From NCBI GenBank assembly GCA_964628215.1, contig CAZVNF010000041.1, forward strand, positions 1-24,307: a DNA stretch of 24,307 nucleotides, given 5' to 3'. The notes below the pieces were generated by a model. It saw only the letters and a list, made by a program, of their open reading frames with translations, was not told the origin of the DNA and did not search any database. Below are positions 8,173 to 16,266 of the stretch, in pieces; the first letter of the stretch is position 1, and the number at the start of each line of letters is the position of its first letter. Source of the DNA: CAIVAT01 sp964628215. Its GTDB lineage: Bacteria > Bacteroidota > Bacteroidia > Bacteroidales > FEN-979. Made by a program: the position numbers and the translations under genes.

Positions 8173-10514
8173 ACCACGAAAGGCACAACCATCGTGTCGG
8201 ATGAAGTTTGCATCCTTAAATAATAGACTCCTTTTTTAAGTCCTGACGTGTCAATTTCCCTGGTGAATGCCTGTCCTGCCGTGTTAATTACTTCCCGACA
8301 GAGGGTTTCGCCCGGGGGATTGAAAAGGGTGATGGTCATTTCATGCCCAAAAACTCTTGTAACTTCAAGGGTCAACCGGTCATGCACCGGATTCGGATGA
8401 AGCCTGACTTGAAAAGGATCCGCTGATGGGTCATACATTCCAGTGCAGGTATCAATTACAACCTGTTGAATTGCCGAAACCGGGAGGCATGCGGCTGACG
8501 GGTACGCGGTAAGTTTGAGGATGAACTTGTCTGATAATTTATCATACATCCCCGGATGATACAGGGTGTTCAATGCATCCGGCTCAGAGAAATAGCCGTC
8601 TCCCGATGAACCCCACTTCACTGTGTGGCAATTCGATACCCTGCCTGAAACCGGAAGTTCATTCACATACCGGCAAATAACCGTATCATTGCCTGCAAAT
8701 GCCGATGGTCCGGGAATGACGGGTACAACAACGGAATCTGTTTTCACCTGGGAGCCTGAAAAAGCATGAACGATATATGTGGCAGTCGTGGCCGGAGAAA
8801 TAGTGGGGCTTTTCTCGTCAGAATTGAACCCGGGAGGATCGGAGCTCCACAAATAGGTGCATGTTTCCGAGCCACCTTGTACCTCAACATCCAGTCTGGC
8901 CGATCCACCTGCACAAACCTCGGGAGGGGATGCTGTTGCGTCCAGATCAAGAACCCGGGAAAATGAGAATGAGGCGATCCGGGTACTCCAGTTATCCACA
9001 GAGGTAGCGGCATAATATTCCTGGGTGTACCAGAATGTTGAAGGCGCTGCCGGATCAACGGTCATTGAGCTGTAATCTCCCCACCGGTTCTGCCCGCTCC
9101 ATGACCCTGTTTGACAGCCGGCCCCGTCAACAATCCGGGTTTCGCCGATGGTCATCTGCCCGGGTGGATCATGACTCATGCGGCCGGTAAACCTGACAGA
9201 AGGATAAATGGAACTCGAGGAAACCGAATACCCGAGTGCCATGTTGCCCGACGAATCCATGGCGATGCTTCCCATCCACCGGAAGAGGGAATCGGGCGCC
9301 CAGGTTGACTGCTGGTTTACAAACCAGTTGCCGGTGGTCTTCCGCAACTCATACCAGCGAATTCCCGAATGTCCATCAACACCTACGGTATGGTTGACGA
9401 CCATGGATTGATGATCGCTGAATTTCCTGAATTGAAACCGGTACATAAGCCGTTCATCGAGTACACTCAGTAACTTTTCCGATCCTTTTTGGGGAACACC
9501 ACCCAGCCCCACACTGGAATACGGGCTGACCGGCAATTTCAGGATATTCCCGAAAGATGATGAAGCCGTATTTGTCCAGTCCGTATGAAATTCCCTGAGG
9601 ACAAAGAACCCATTCACGGTACACCCAAAGTAGTTTGGTGTTCCGTCAGGCGGAAAAGGGCCATCGCAGTCGGAAGGGAGGAAAATGAACGGGCTCTCTG
9701 CCCCGGTGATATTGAATTGAATGCTCGCCGGCGCAGGATCTCCGCTGAGCATGGCATTCCTGTTAAAAACGATCGCTCCCACCCCGTCGCGCTGCAGGGT
9801 TTGGGGCTTCAAACGGGTGAATGACATGTAATACCCATCCGGCCAGATTCCGAACTTGGGATAATCGGGCAAATCGCCAAAAGCAAACTCCCAGCGATAC
9901 CACGCGCCTGTGGGATCGGGGGTTTGTGATACCGCCACCATTTCGTAAAACGGTCCCATCGGGAAATTAGGAAACGAGAACTGGCTGATCAGCCAGCGAT
10001 CGGCCATCTCATCGTAAAGTACAATTCCGTCGCCCCAGTTGGTATTGTTAGGCATTCCCTCCCAGATAGAACTGGTATTGAAAGGCCCAAGTAGTTTCAC
10101 TCCCGATTTATCATAAATGGCGAAAGACAGGTTAACGATCTGAACATAATGGGCAGGCCCGACATCTCCATAAGTATCAGGAGGTGATGCATGGTTCACA
10201 TTGCCAAGTCCGTCGAAATTCCGGATGACCGTATCAGGAAAGATCCGTCCATTATAACGTTGTATCAACGTGTCATTTATCCCTTCTTCAGGAATACCAG
10301 GAAAATTATAACTTTTGAAGTGGTTGGGAACAGCCCCCTCTTTCCAGGTCTGGTCCAACCGGGAGGACGGACATGCCTGCAGGTTCCGAAACGGGGGTGA
10401 AACATCAAAATAAACGGCTTTTCCTTCAATGGGAACCGGTTTTTCCTGGCCACAGGCCAGTTCAGCCATAAACAGCAAAAACAGTATAACCCATGTGCAT
10501 GCTTTGCTTTCCAT
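8166..10514 (-). CDS. Secreted protein with Ig/PKD-like and T9SS sorting domains
   Basis: The 782-residue product has a signal peptide (hydrophobic VILFLLFMAELACG, then QEK). Residues about 95-500 form a conserved extracellular region with PPDTYGDVGPAHYVQIVN, FAIYDKSGVKLLGPFN, GDGIVLYDEMADRWLISQF, DPTGAWYRWEF and YPKFGIWPDGYYMS. I recognise this pattern from bacterial secreted proteins but know no assigned activity for it. Two Ig/PKD-like domains follow (from about 515, CAGGSARLDV, and about 605, GPSAFAGNDTVIC). The end is a T9SS type A domain, LHPNPVHDRLTLEV...GLKKGVYYLRM. It converges on the preceding + strand gene and overlaps it by 7 bp. A good TTTG-N18-TATCTTTG promoter lies about 120 bp upstream. 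Confidence 0.82.
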   Translation of the reverse strand: MESKACTWVILFLLFMAELACGQEKPVPIEGKAVYFDVSPPFRNLQACPSSRLDQTWKEGAVPNHFKSYNFPGIPEEGINDTLIQRYNGRIFPDTVIRNFDGLGNVNHASPPDTYGDVGPAHYVQIVNLSFAIYDKSGVKLLGPFNTSSIWEGMPNNTNWGDGIVLYDEMADRWLISQFSFPNFPMGPFYEMVAVSQTPDPTGAWYRWEFAFGDLPDYPKFGIWPDGYYMSFTRLKPQTLQRDGVGAIVFNRNAMLSGDPAPASIQFNITGAESPFIFLPSDCDGPFPPDGTPNYFGCTVNGFFVLREFHTDWTNTASSSFGNILKLPVSPYSSVGLGGVPQKGSEKLLSVLDERLMYRFQFRKFSDHQSMVVNHTVGVDGHSGIRWYELRKTTGNWFVNQQSTWAPDSLFRWMGSIAMDSSGNMALGYSVSSSSIYPSVRFTGRMSHDPPGQMTIGETRIVDGAGCQTGSWSGQNRWGDYSSMTVDPAAPSTFWYTQEYYAATSVDNWSTRIASFSFSRVLDLDATASPPEVCAGGSARLDVEVQGGSETCTYLWSSDPPGFNSDEKSPTISPATTATYIVHAFSGSQVKTDSVVVPVIPGPSAFAGNDTVICRYVNELPVSGRVSNCHTVKWGSSGDGYFSEPDALNTLYHPGMYDKLSDKFILKLTAYPSAACLPVSAIQQVVIDTCTGMYDPSADPFQVRLHPNPVHDRLTLEVTRVFGHEMTITLFNPPGETLCREVINTAGQAFTREIDTSGLKKGVYYLRMQTSSDTMVVPFVVQ

Positions 10515-10632
10515 TTAAACCCTTTCAGTGGATCGTTGCGGCCTGATCTGCAAGATCAAACACAAAGGTGCAAAAAAATCGCATGCCTTCTGAATCTGTC
10601 AGGAAATCAAATCCCAGCTGTGGTTTCTATGT

Positions 10633-10662
10633 CAAAGATACAATCTTTAAGCAATTCACAAA
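10633..10662 (-). promoter_or_regulatory. Bacteroidota-type promoter for the 8166-10514 gene
   Basis: On the - strand, tatctttg (10640-10633) is an exact TAnnTTTG -7 box, and tttg (10662-10659) is a -33 element with an 18-bp spacer. The predicted start is near 10626, giving a leader of about 110 nt before the ATG. The remaining 184-bp intergenic sequence (10515-10698) holds a 14-bp palindrome, tgatcccgggatca (10681-10694), of unknown role. Confidence 0.55.
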
Positions 10663-10698
10663 GAGGAAATAACGCTATTTTGATCCCGGGATCATCAA

Positions 10699-11361
10699 TT
10701 ACAGTTTTTTCGCAAAATCGAAATTCACCAGTGTCAGTTTGATATTCTTGGCGGGCAGGGTGATTTCGACATTGCTCACTCTGTTAAGACCGTTAATGGT
10801 TTCATAGGAAACAATGGCTTTAACGGGATCACCATTCATAACCGTCGAAAAGTCCTGACTGATATACAGCAAAGTGCTTTTCTCGTATTTATAGTTCATG
10901 TGATCGCCCTTGACCAAAAAGTTAAATGCTTCGGCCTGCATGACATTATTGATCAGAACGGACACGGTTCCCTTGTTGAAAAAATCTACAAATTCGCCAT
11001 TGGATAAATAAACATACTTTAAAGATAACTCGATGGCGTTTTTAATATATTCGTCATTTTCAGCAAATTTACTTACATTAACCTCCGCGGACCCTTCTTT
11101 TTTATCAGAAAACGAATCCTTCTGAATAAGAGTTGCCTCGATTTTTCCATCTTGCCCTACCTGAACAGAACTCAGGCTCGACATCACCTTCGTGCCATCA
11201 ACAAACCCATTCACGGTTCGCTTCCAGGTATATTGTGACAGATTTGTGAAATTTTCGGAATACTTTTTTGACACATCGGTGCTCAATTGGGTTTTATCAA
11301 CCTGGGCTTGTGATCCGAAAAAAATAAATAAAAAAACAGAGAGTAACAGGATCTTTTTCAT
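10699..11361 (-). CDS. Small secreted protein, function unknown
   Basis: From the ATG at 11361 the product is 220 residues with a clear signal peptide, MKKILLLSVFLFIFFGSQAQ, and predicted cleavage after SQAQ. An upstream ATG at 11379 would add MIKITP, which spoils the lysine-led signal peptide, so I prefer the internal start. The mature part is hydrophilic with alternating strands (for example SSLSSVQVGQDGKIEATLIQ and DPVKAIVSYETINGLNRVSN) and lacks cysteines. I do not recognise the family. There is no lipobox and no T9SS tail, so a periplasmic location is the simplest guess. It lies about 100 bp downstream of the chemosensory cluster on the same strand and could be co-transcribed with it. 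Confidence 0.65.
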   Translation of the reverse strand: MKKILLLSVFLFIFFGSQAQVDKTQLSTDVSKKYSENFTNLSQYTWKRTVNGFVDGTKVMSSLSSVQVGQDGKIEATLIQKDSFSDKKEGSAEVNVSKFAENDEYIKNAIELSLKYVYLSNGEFVDFFNKGTVSVLINNVMQAEAFNFLVKGDHMNYKYEKSTLLYISQDFSTVMNGDPVKAIVSYETINGLNRVSNVEITLPAKNIKLTLVNFDFAKKL

Positions 11362-11465
11362 CGGCGTTATTTTTATCATGTAAAAATACGGATTTTAACA
11401 ATATTAAGACCGTTGAATTACAAATTATTGATATTTCGGCCCGAATTATGCTGATTATGAAAGGG

Positions 11466-12827
11466 TTATTGTTTCGGGATTGTAAAGATAAACGTACTTC
11501 CGTTTCCCGGAGCAGATTCAGCCCAAATCTGTCCACCATGTAATTTTACTATTTTTTTACAGTGTGCAAGCCCGATCCCAGCCCCGTCGTATTCGCTGCG
11601 GTTGTGCATCCTCTTGAACATGATAAAAATTTTCTCCTTATCCTTTTCCTGCATGCCGATTCCATTGTCAGCCACGGAAAAGAGCCACTCCTTTTCCCGG
11701 TTCTCTGCAGAAATTTTTATCTCGGGCGGAATATCATTTTTCCTGAATTTAATGGCGTTGCTGATCAGGTTCTGGAATAACAGCCTCAATTCTGTGGCAA
11801 ATCCATTAATAACCGGAAGGGGTTCAACAAACATCAATGTGTGGCTGCTCTGAATGGAGCCATGCATATCGGAGATAACTTCCCGGAGAATGGTATTGCA
11901 ATCAACCATGGTTTTTAAACTTTCTTTTCCCAGGAGGGAATAATCCATCAAGCCCTTTACCAACGCCCTCATCCGGGCCGCTGAATCTGAAATATAATCA
12001 ATGTATCTGCTTCCTTCGCCATCTAATTTTCCTCTGTACTCTTCATGGATCAGTTCCGTAAAATTGGTAAGTGTTCTCAACGGCTCCTGAAGGTCATGAG
12101 AAGCAATGAATGTAAACTGCTCTATTTCATTGATATGAAAAGCGAGTTCACCATTGATGGTTTCCAGCTGACGGGTTCGTTCAGCAACCCGTTGTTCAAG
12201 TGTGTCATTCAGTTTTATTCTTGTTTCTATTTCCCTCTTCAGCGCTATAGTGCGCTCCTCTACCAGCGACTCCAGGTTTTCATTCATCAGTTTCAATTGT
12301 TCCTGTGTTTGAATAAGCCTTGAATTTTGCTGAATAGAACCTTCGTAGATGTTAAGAAGCAGTTTGATGATTTGTTGCTGATCCGATTGAATGAACCGCT
12401 TTTTCCCTTCAAAAACGATCTCAACGCCAAATGATTTTTTTTCAATAATTTCCCCGGTCTTCTCTGCCAGGATTTTCTCAATATGTGATAAAAGGTATTG
12501 GTTATCATAGGGTTTGGTAACAAAGCTGTCTGCACCGGCAATCAGCCCTTCAATAACCTCTTCGGCACCCGTGAGGGAAGTTAACAGGATAACCGTAATA
12601 TCTTTTAAACTGTCGCTGGTTTTAATTCGCCTGCAAAGCTCATACCCGTCCATTTCAGGCATCATGATATCGGAGATAACAAGTGAAGCCTTGTTCTCTG
12701 AAAGCCATTTCAGCGCATTTTTCCCGTCGGAGGCCATTGACACCTCATAGTTTTGGCTCAGAAGAGTTTTTTCAAGAAACAACGCCTGAATTAAACTGTC
12801 TTCAACGATTAAAATGCTTTCTTTCAT
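11466..12827 (-). CDS. Receiver-histidine kinase, likely output of the chemosensory cluster
   Basis: From the ATG at 12827 the product has 453 residues. A longer frame from 12938 would overlap cheB and add a non-family N-terminus. Residues 1-125 are a receiver domain: acidic pair ED at 9-10, phospho-acceptor Asp53 in ISDIMMPEMDGY, Thr83 and Lys105. A coiled-coil region (about 165-235) follows, then a HisKA domain with His244 in ASHDLQEPLR. The HATPase has its N box at LISNAIKFR, G1 at DNGIGM and a G2-type motif at GAGIGLAHCKKIVKLHGG. It is cytoplasmic with no sensor domain, so its input is most simply phosphoryl transfer from CheA to Asp53. It occupies the place that WspR, a REC-GGDEF protein, has in Wsp clusters. 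It starts 46 bp after cheB. Its downstream partner is not in the window. Confidence 0.88.
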   Translation of the reverse strand: MKESILIVEDSLIQALFLEKTLLSQNYEVSMASDGKNALKWLSENKASLVISDIMMPEMDGYELCRRIKTSDSLKDITVILLTSLTGAEEVIEGLIAGADSFVTKPYDNQYLLSHIEKILAEKTGEIIEKKSFGVEIVFEGKKRFIQSDQQQIIKLLLNIYEGSIQQNSRLIQTQEQLKLMNENLESLVEERTIALKREIETRIKLNDTLEQRVAERTRQLETINGELAFHINEIEQFTFIASHDLQEPLRTLTNFTELIHEEYRGKLDGEGSRYIDYISDSAARMRALVKGLMDYSLLGKESLKTMVDCNTILREVISDMHGSIQSSHTLMFVEPLPVINGFATELRLLFQNLISNAIKFRKNDIPPEIKISAENREKEWLFSVADNGIGMQEKDKEKIFIMFKRMHNRSEYDGAGIGLAHCKKIVKLHGGQIWAESAPGNGSTFIFTIPKQ

Positions 12828-12873
12828 ACGCTTTTCAATTATTACCAGGATTGCAGAAAAACAAACTACTTGA

Positions 12874-13926
12874 TTATGAGTGGTTACCTGTACAAGCACA
12901 GGATAAAAACCCGGCAATCTTTTCAGGAGAAAGGACATGGTCTGCCGCGCCTAACCTGACCGCTTCTCCCGGCATGCCGAAAACCACGCAACTTGCTTCA
13001 TCCTGAACAAGGCAAACCGCCCCGTGGTCTTTCATGGTTTTCAACTCCCTGGCCCCGTCCTTGCCCATTCCGGTTAGCAGCACAGCAGCTGAATTTGACC
13101 CCATTACTTCGGCGACGGAACGAAAAAGAAAATCAACAGACGGGCATAACCCGTGTTCCGGAGGCAGTTTCCTGAGAAGGATCCTGGGTCCCGGCATAAT
13201 GCCCATCTGCCAGTCGTCGGGTGCAATATATCCATGCCCTGGTTTAAGCAGCTCACCATCGGTGGCAATATGCAACGGGATGTTTGATGAAAGCGAAAGC
13301 CAATCCCTGAAACCATTGACAAAACCTTTGGCTATATGCTGAACAATAAGTACCGGTACATCCAGCTCCTTCGGCAGACCCGACAGGATGGTCTTAAGCA
13401 CAAGAGGCCCTCCCGTGGAGGCTCCGATAGCAATAATCCGGATGTTTTTACCCTCTTTACCGAGTGTTTTTTTCAGTCTGTCTGACGGAGTTATATAATG
13501 GTGTTTTTTTGGGAAGTGTTTAACCACTTTCACTTCCGACATGAGCTTTACTGTACTGATCAATTGTTTACGGGCAACGGCAAACCCGGGATCTCCCATC
13601 CCCGGAGGCCGGAAAACAACTGCCAGGGCTCCGGCTTCGATCAGTTTAAATGAATTGGCCACTTCCGAAACGCCCAAACTTCCGCTGACAATCACAACCG
13701 GTGTTGGAAAAGTTTCCATAATGGCATGGGTGGCCATATATCCATCCATACCCGGCATATGAATATCCATGGTGATGACATCCGGTCGTTTTTCACCCAC
13801 CTGCCTGAGTGCCTCTTCGCCTGACCCGGCAACGCCAACAATCTGAATTTCAGGATCAGAAGAAAGAAGATGGGAAATAAATTCCTGTACTACCCTGGAG
13901 TCATCAACAATTAGAACTTTTATCAT
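12874..13926 (-). CDS. cheB: Chemotaxis methylesterase/deamidase CheB
   Basis: The 350-residue product has the full CheB layout. Residues 1-125 are a receiver (DD at 8-9, Asp54 in ITMDIHMPGMDGY). The C-terminal CheB methylesterase has its catalytic triad at Ser170 (GASTGGP), His197 (VQHIAKGF) and Asp290 (TGMGKDGA). It removes methyl groups from MCP glutamates, activated by phosphoryl transfer from CheA to Asp54, and so drives adaptation. It lies 13 bp after cheA and 46 bp before the receiver-kinase gene, consistent with one operon. It is the counterpart of WspF in Wsp-type systems. All key residues are present. Confidence 0.95.
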   Translation of the reverse strand: MIKVLIVDDSRVVQEFISHLLSSDPEIQIVGVAGSGEEALRQVGEKRPDVITMDIHMPGMDGYMATHAIMETFPTPVVIVSGSLGVSEVANSFKLIEAGALAVVFRPPGMGDPGFAVARKQLISTVKLMSEVKVVKHFPKKHHYITPSDRLKKTLGKEGKNIRIIAIGASTGGPLVLKTILSGLPKELDVPVLIVQHIAKGFVNGFRDWLSLSSNIPLHIATDGELLKPGHGYIAPDDWQMGIMPGPRILLRKLPPEHGLCPSVDFLFRSVAEVMGSNSAAVLLTGMGKDGARELKTMKDHGAVCLVQDEASCVVFGMPGEAVRLGAADHVLSPEKIAGFLSCACTGNHS

Positions 13927-13939
13927 GTACAGCTGTTTA

Positions 13940-16231
13940 TTAAATAAACTTTCTTATTACCTCCAGCAAATTACCCTGATCGAAACTGCTTTTGATAATG
14001 TAGGCATCAGCCCCGGCCTCAATCCCCCGTTCCCGGTCGTCTCGTGATTCAAGCGATGTAACAAGAATAACCGGAATATCCCCGAGCTTTTTGTCGCTTT
14101 TAATCCTGGTGGCAAGCTCGAAACCGTTCATTCTGGGCATATCCACATCCGACAATACCAGGTCGAAAACTTCAGCCTTTGCCCGGGTAAAGGCATCCAA
14201 CCCGTCAACCGCAGTAACAACCTGGTAACCTGCTGTTTCCAGTATGTTTTTCAACAGGATCCTGGAGGTGATCGAATCCTCTGCAACCAGAATTTTTCCT
14301 GATTTTACAGTTGCTGTTCCTATTTCCGGAATGGGTTTTTTCTTCACAGATTGCCGCACAGCCGATTTCATCAAATCGGCGATATGCAGCACGGGGACAA
14401 CCTTTCCCGAACCAAGAATGGTTGCCCCTGAAATATTCCTTACACGGCGCAGAAGTTTACCCAATCCTTTAACCAAAATCTGACACTCATCGATTACTTC
14501 GTCTATTTTGAATGCAATACGGGTTTCTCCCGAAACCAGCACCATGATCCTCTGATGACCTGCACCGTTGGCTTCGGCTGGCTGTATGGCTGAAAAACCG
14601 GGGCTGGATTCAGGCAGGCCGAGTAACACGGACAGGTTTACTACCGAAAGCACCTCGTCATCAACGCACACGGTTTCATGATTCTCAACACTGGTAATTT
14701 CTTCATGCTTCACCCTTAGAACCCTTTCCACATTCATCGTTGGAACAATGTATTGGTATTCACCCAGGTTAATCACAAGTCCCCTTAATGTGGCGAGGGT
14801 CATGGGTAAAAGTATACGGAAGGTCGTTCCGAAGTTCTCCTTCGTCTCCAGGGACAATTTCCCATTCAGCTTTTCCACTTTTTCACGAACAATCGAAAGG
14901 CCCAGGCCACGACCCGATAACTCAGTAATGATTGAGCGTGTAGAAAAACCCGACTCGAAAATCAGCCCGCGAATTTCATCCGGCTCCATCCCTGAGGCAG
15001 AATCTTTTGAAAGAAAACCTGATTTTATGGCAACCTCCCGTACCTGATCAAGATTCACTCCATTTCCGTCATCAGACACATTGATCTCAGCAAAGCCATT
15101 ATCCCTGGCTGTAACCTCCAAAGTGATTTTTCCACGCGCCGGTTTGTTTTGAAGCAGCCGTTCCCGGGGGGTTCCAATACCATGATCAATGCTGTTTCGT
15201 ATAAGATGTGTAAGCGGGTCTTTAAGTTCCTCCAATATCCGTTTGTCAATTTCCAGTTCCGCCCCCCGGATATGAAAATCAATATCTTTCTGCTGATCAA
15301 GGGAAATTTCCCTCACCATAGCCGGAAAAACCTCTGCAATTGTGGCGACAGGTAACATGAGAACCTTTTTCATGGCATCGAGATGTTCGGTTACCAGGAT
15401 GTCGAAACTGTACATTACCTGTTCCATGGTTTGCGTAAACCGGGCCAGGTGGTTTTCCAGGTTACTCAGCCTGAGGTCAGTATCTTCCTGCCATTCAATC
15501 CACTGGGCACCTGTTGCTTTTCCCCGGCGCCCGCTCCACTTTTGTGATGCCGCTTTCCATTCATTCACTTCAGCGAGAATCCGATGCAGTTCATTTGTTT
15601 TTTGATCGACCGAAATCTTGGTTTGAATAAATTCTTCGGCCTGAAAAAGTAGCGGATCCAGTTTTGAGATTGGAATACGTACGGTCTGCGAAAACACCTG
15701 CCGTTCGCTTTTTATCAGATCAGGCTGTGCTTCCGGCATCGCAACATCAACTGAAGGAGTATTCTCTACTGTGATCTCTGGTATATTCAGGTGTTCCGGG
15801 TCAGTTCTTTTGTTTTTTGCTTCGATACGGGCTTCCTTTAATTCACTGATGACATCCCTGATGCTTTGCCTTGTGGCGGGAGATTGCACCGAAGAAAGCG
15901 TTGAAACCAGACCGCTGAGAATTTTATGCGATTTATAAAAAAGCCCGATCAACTCCTGATTCAACCCGATCTCCTGTTTTTTCAGTGCATAAAAAAGGCC
16001 CTCCAAAGGATGGCAAACCGATTCGATATCCTGTTGTCCTACAGAACGTGCAGCTCCTTTCAGACTATGAACCCTGCGAAACAAGGTTTCAATCAACCCG
16101 GAAAGTTTCTCGCCGGGTTGAGTTTGTTCCATGTCAATCAATCCAGCTGAGAAAGACGTTAACTGCTCTACGGCCTCCACCTGGAAAGTAGCCTGAATCC
16201 GCTTCAGAAATTCACTGTCTGTAGTATCCAT
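13940..16231 (-). CDS. cheA: Hybrid chemotaxis kinase CheA with C-terminal receiver (WspE-like)
   Basis: The 763-residue product has, in order: an HPt domain (His55 in HSLKGAARSVG), a linker without a recognisable P2 CheY-binding domain, a long helical dimerisation region (about 180-310), the HATPase (about 335-495; Asn346 in LIRNSIDHG, G1 DDGNGVN, GRGLGLSIVREKVE), a CheW-like domain (about 500-635) and a receiver (646-763; Asp695 in LSDVDMPRMNGFE). HPt-HATPase-CheW-REC is the WspE/FrzE type of CheA. The attached receiver may act as a phosphate sink or as an internal relay, as in those systems. It lies 35 bp after the MCP gene and 13 bp before cheB. Confidence 0.94.
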   Translation of the reverse strand: MDTTDSEFLKRIQATFQVEAVEQLTSFSAGLIDMEQTQPGEKLSGLIETLFRRVHSLKGAARSVGQQDIESVCHPLEGLFYALKKQEIGLNQELIGLFYKSHKILSGLVSTLSSVQSPATRQSIRDVISELKEARIEAKNKRTDPEHLNIPEITVENTPSVDVAMPEAQPDLIKSERQVFSQTVRIPISKLDPLLFQAEEFIQTKISVDQKTNELHRILAEVNEWKAASQKWSGRRGKATGAQWIEWQEDTDLRLSNLENHLARFTQTMEQVMYSFDILVTEHLDAMKKVLMLPVATIAEVFPAMVREISLDQQKDIDFHIRGAELEIDKRILEELKDPLTHLIRNSIDHGIGTPRERLLQNKPARGKITLEVTARDNGFAEINVSDDGNGVNLDQVREVAIKSGFLSKDSASGMEPDEIRGLIFESGFSTRSIITELSGRGLGLSIVREKVEKLNGKLSLETKENFGTTFRILLPMTLATLRGLVINLGEYQYIVPTMNVERVLRVKHEEITSVENHETVCVDDEVLSVVNLSVLLGLPESSPGFSAIQPAEANGAGHQRIMVLVSGETRIAFKIDEVIDECQILVKGLGKLLRRVRNISGATILGSGKVVPVLHIADLMKSAVRQSVKKKPIPEIGTATVKSGKILVAEDSITSRILLKNILETAGYQVVTAVDGLDAFTRAKAEVFDLVLSDVDMPRMNGFELATRIKSDKKLGDIPVILVTSLESRDDRERGIEAGADAYIIKSSFDQGNLLEVIRKFI

Positions 16232-16266
16232 CAGTATTTCCGTTATCCCATCACTCTGTTACGCTT

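Noticed and set aside
10681..10694. Terminator after the small secreted protein gene
   Set aside because: The palindrome tgatcccgggatca has only a 5-bp stem if a loop is allowed, and no T run follows on the - strand.
12828..12938. Longer start for the receiver-kinase gene
   Set aside because: It would overlap cheB by 65 bp and add a 37-residue N-terminus unlike any receiver. The ATG at 12827 begins directly with the first receiver strand.
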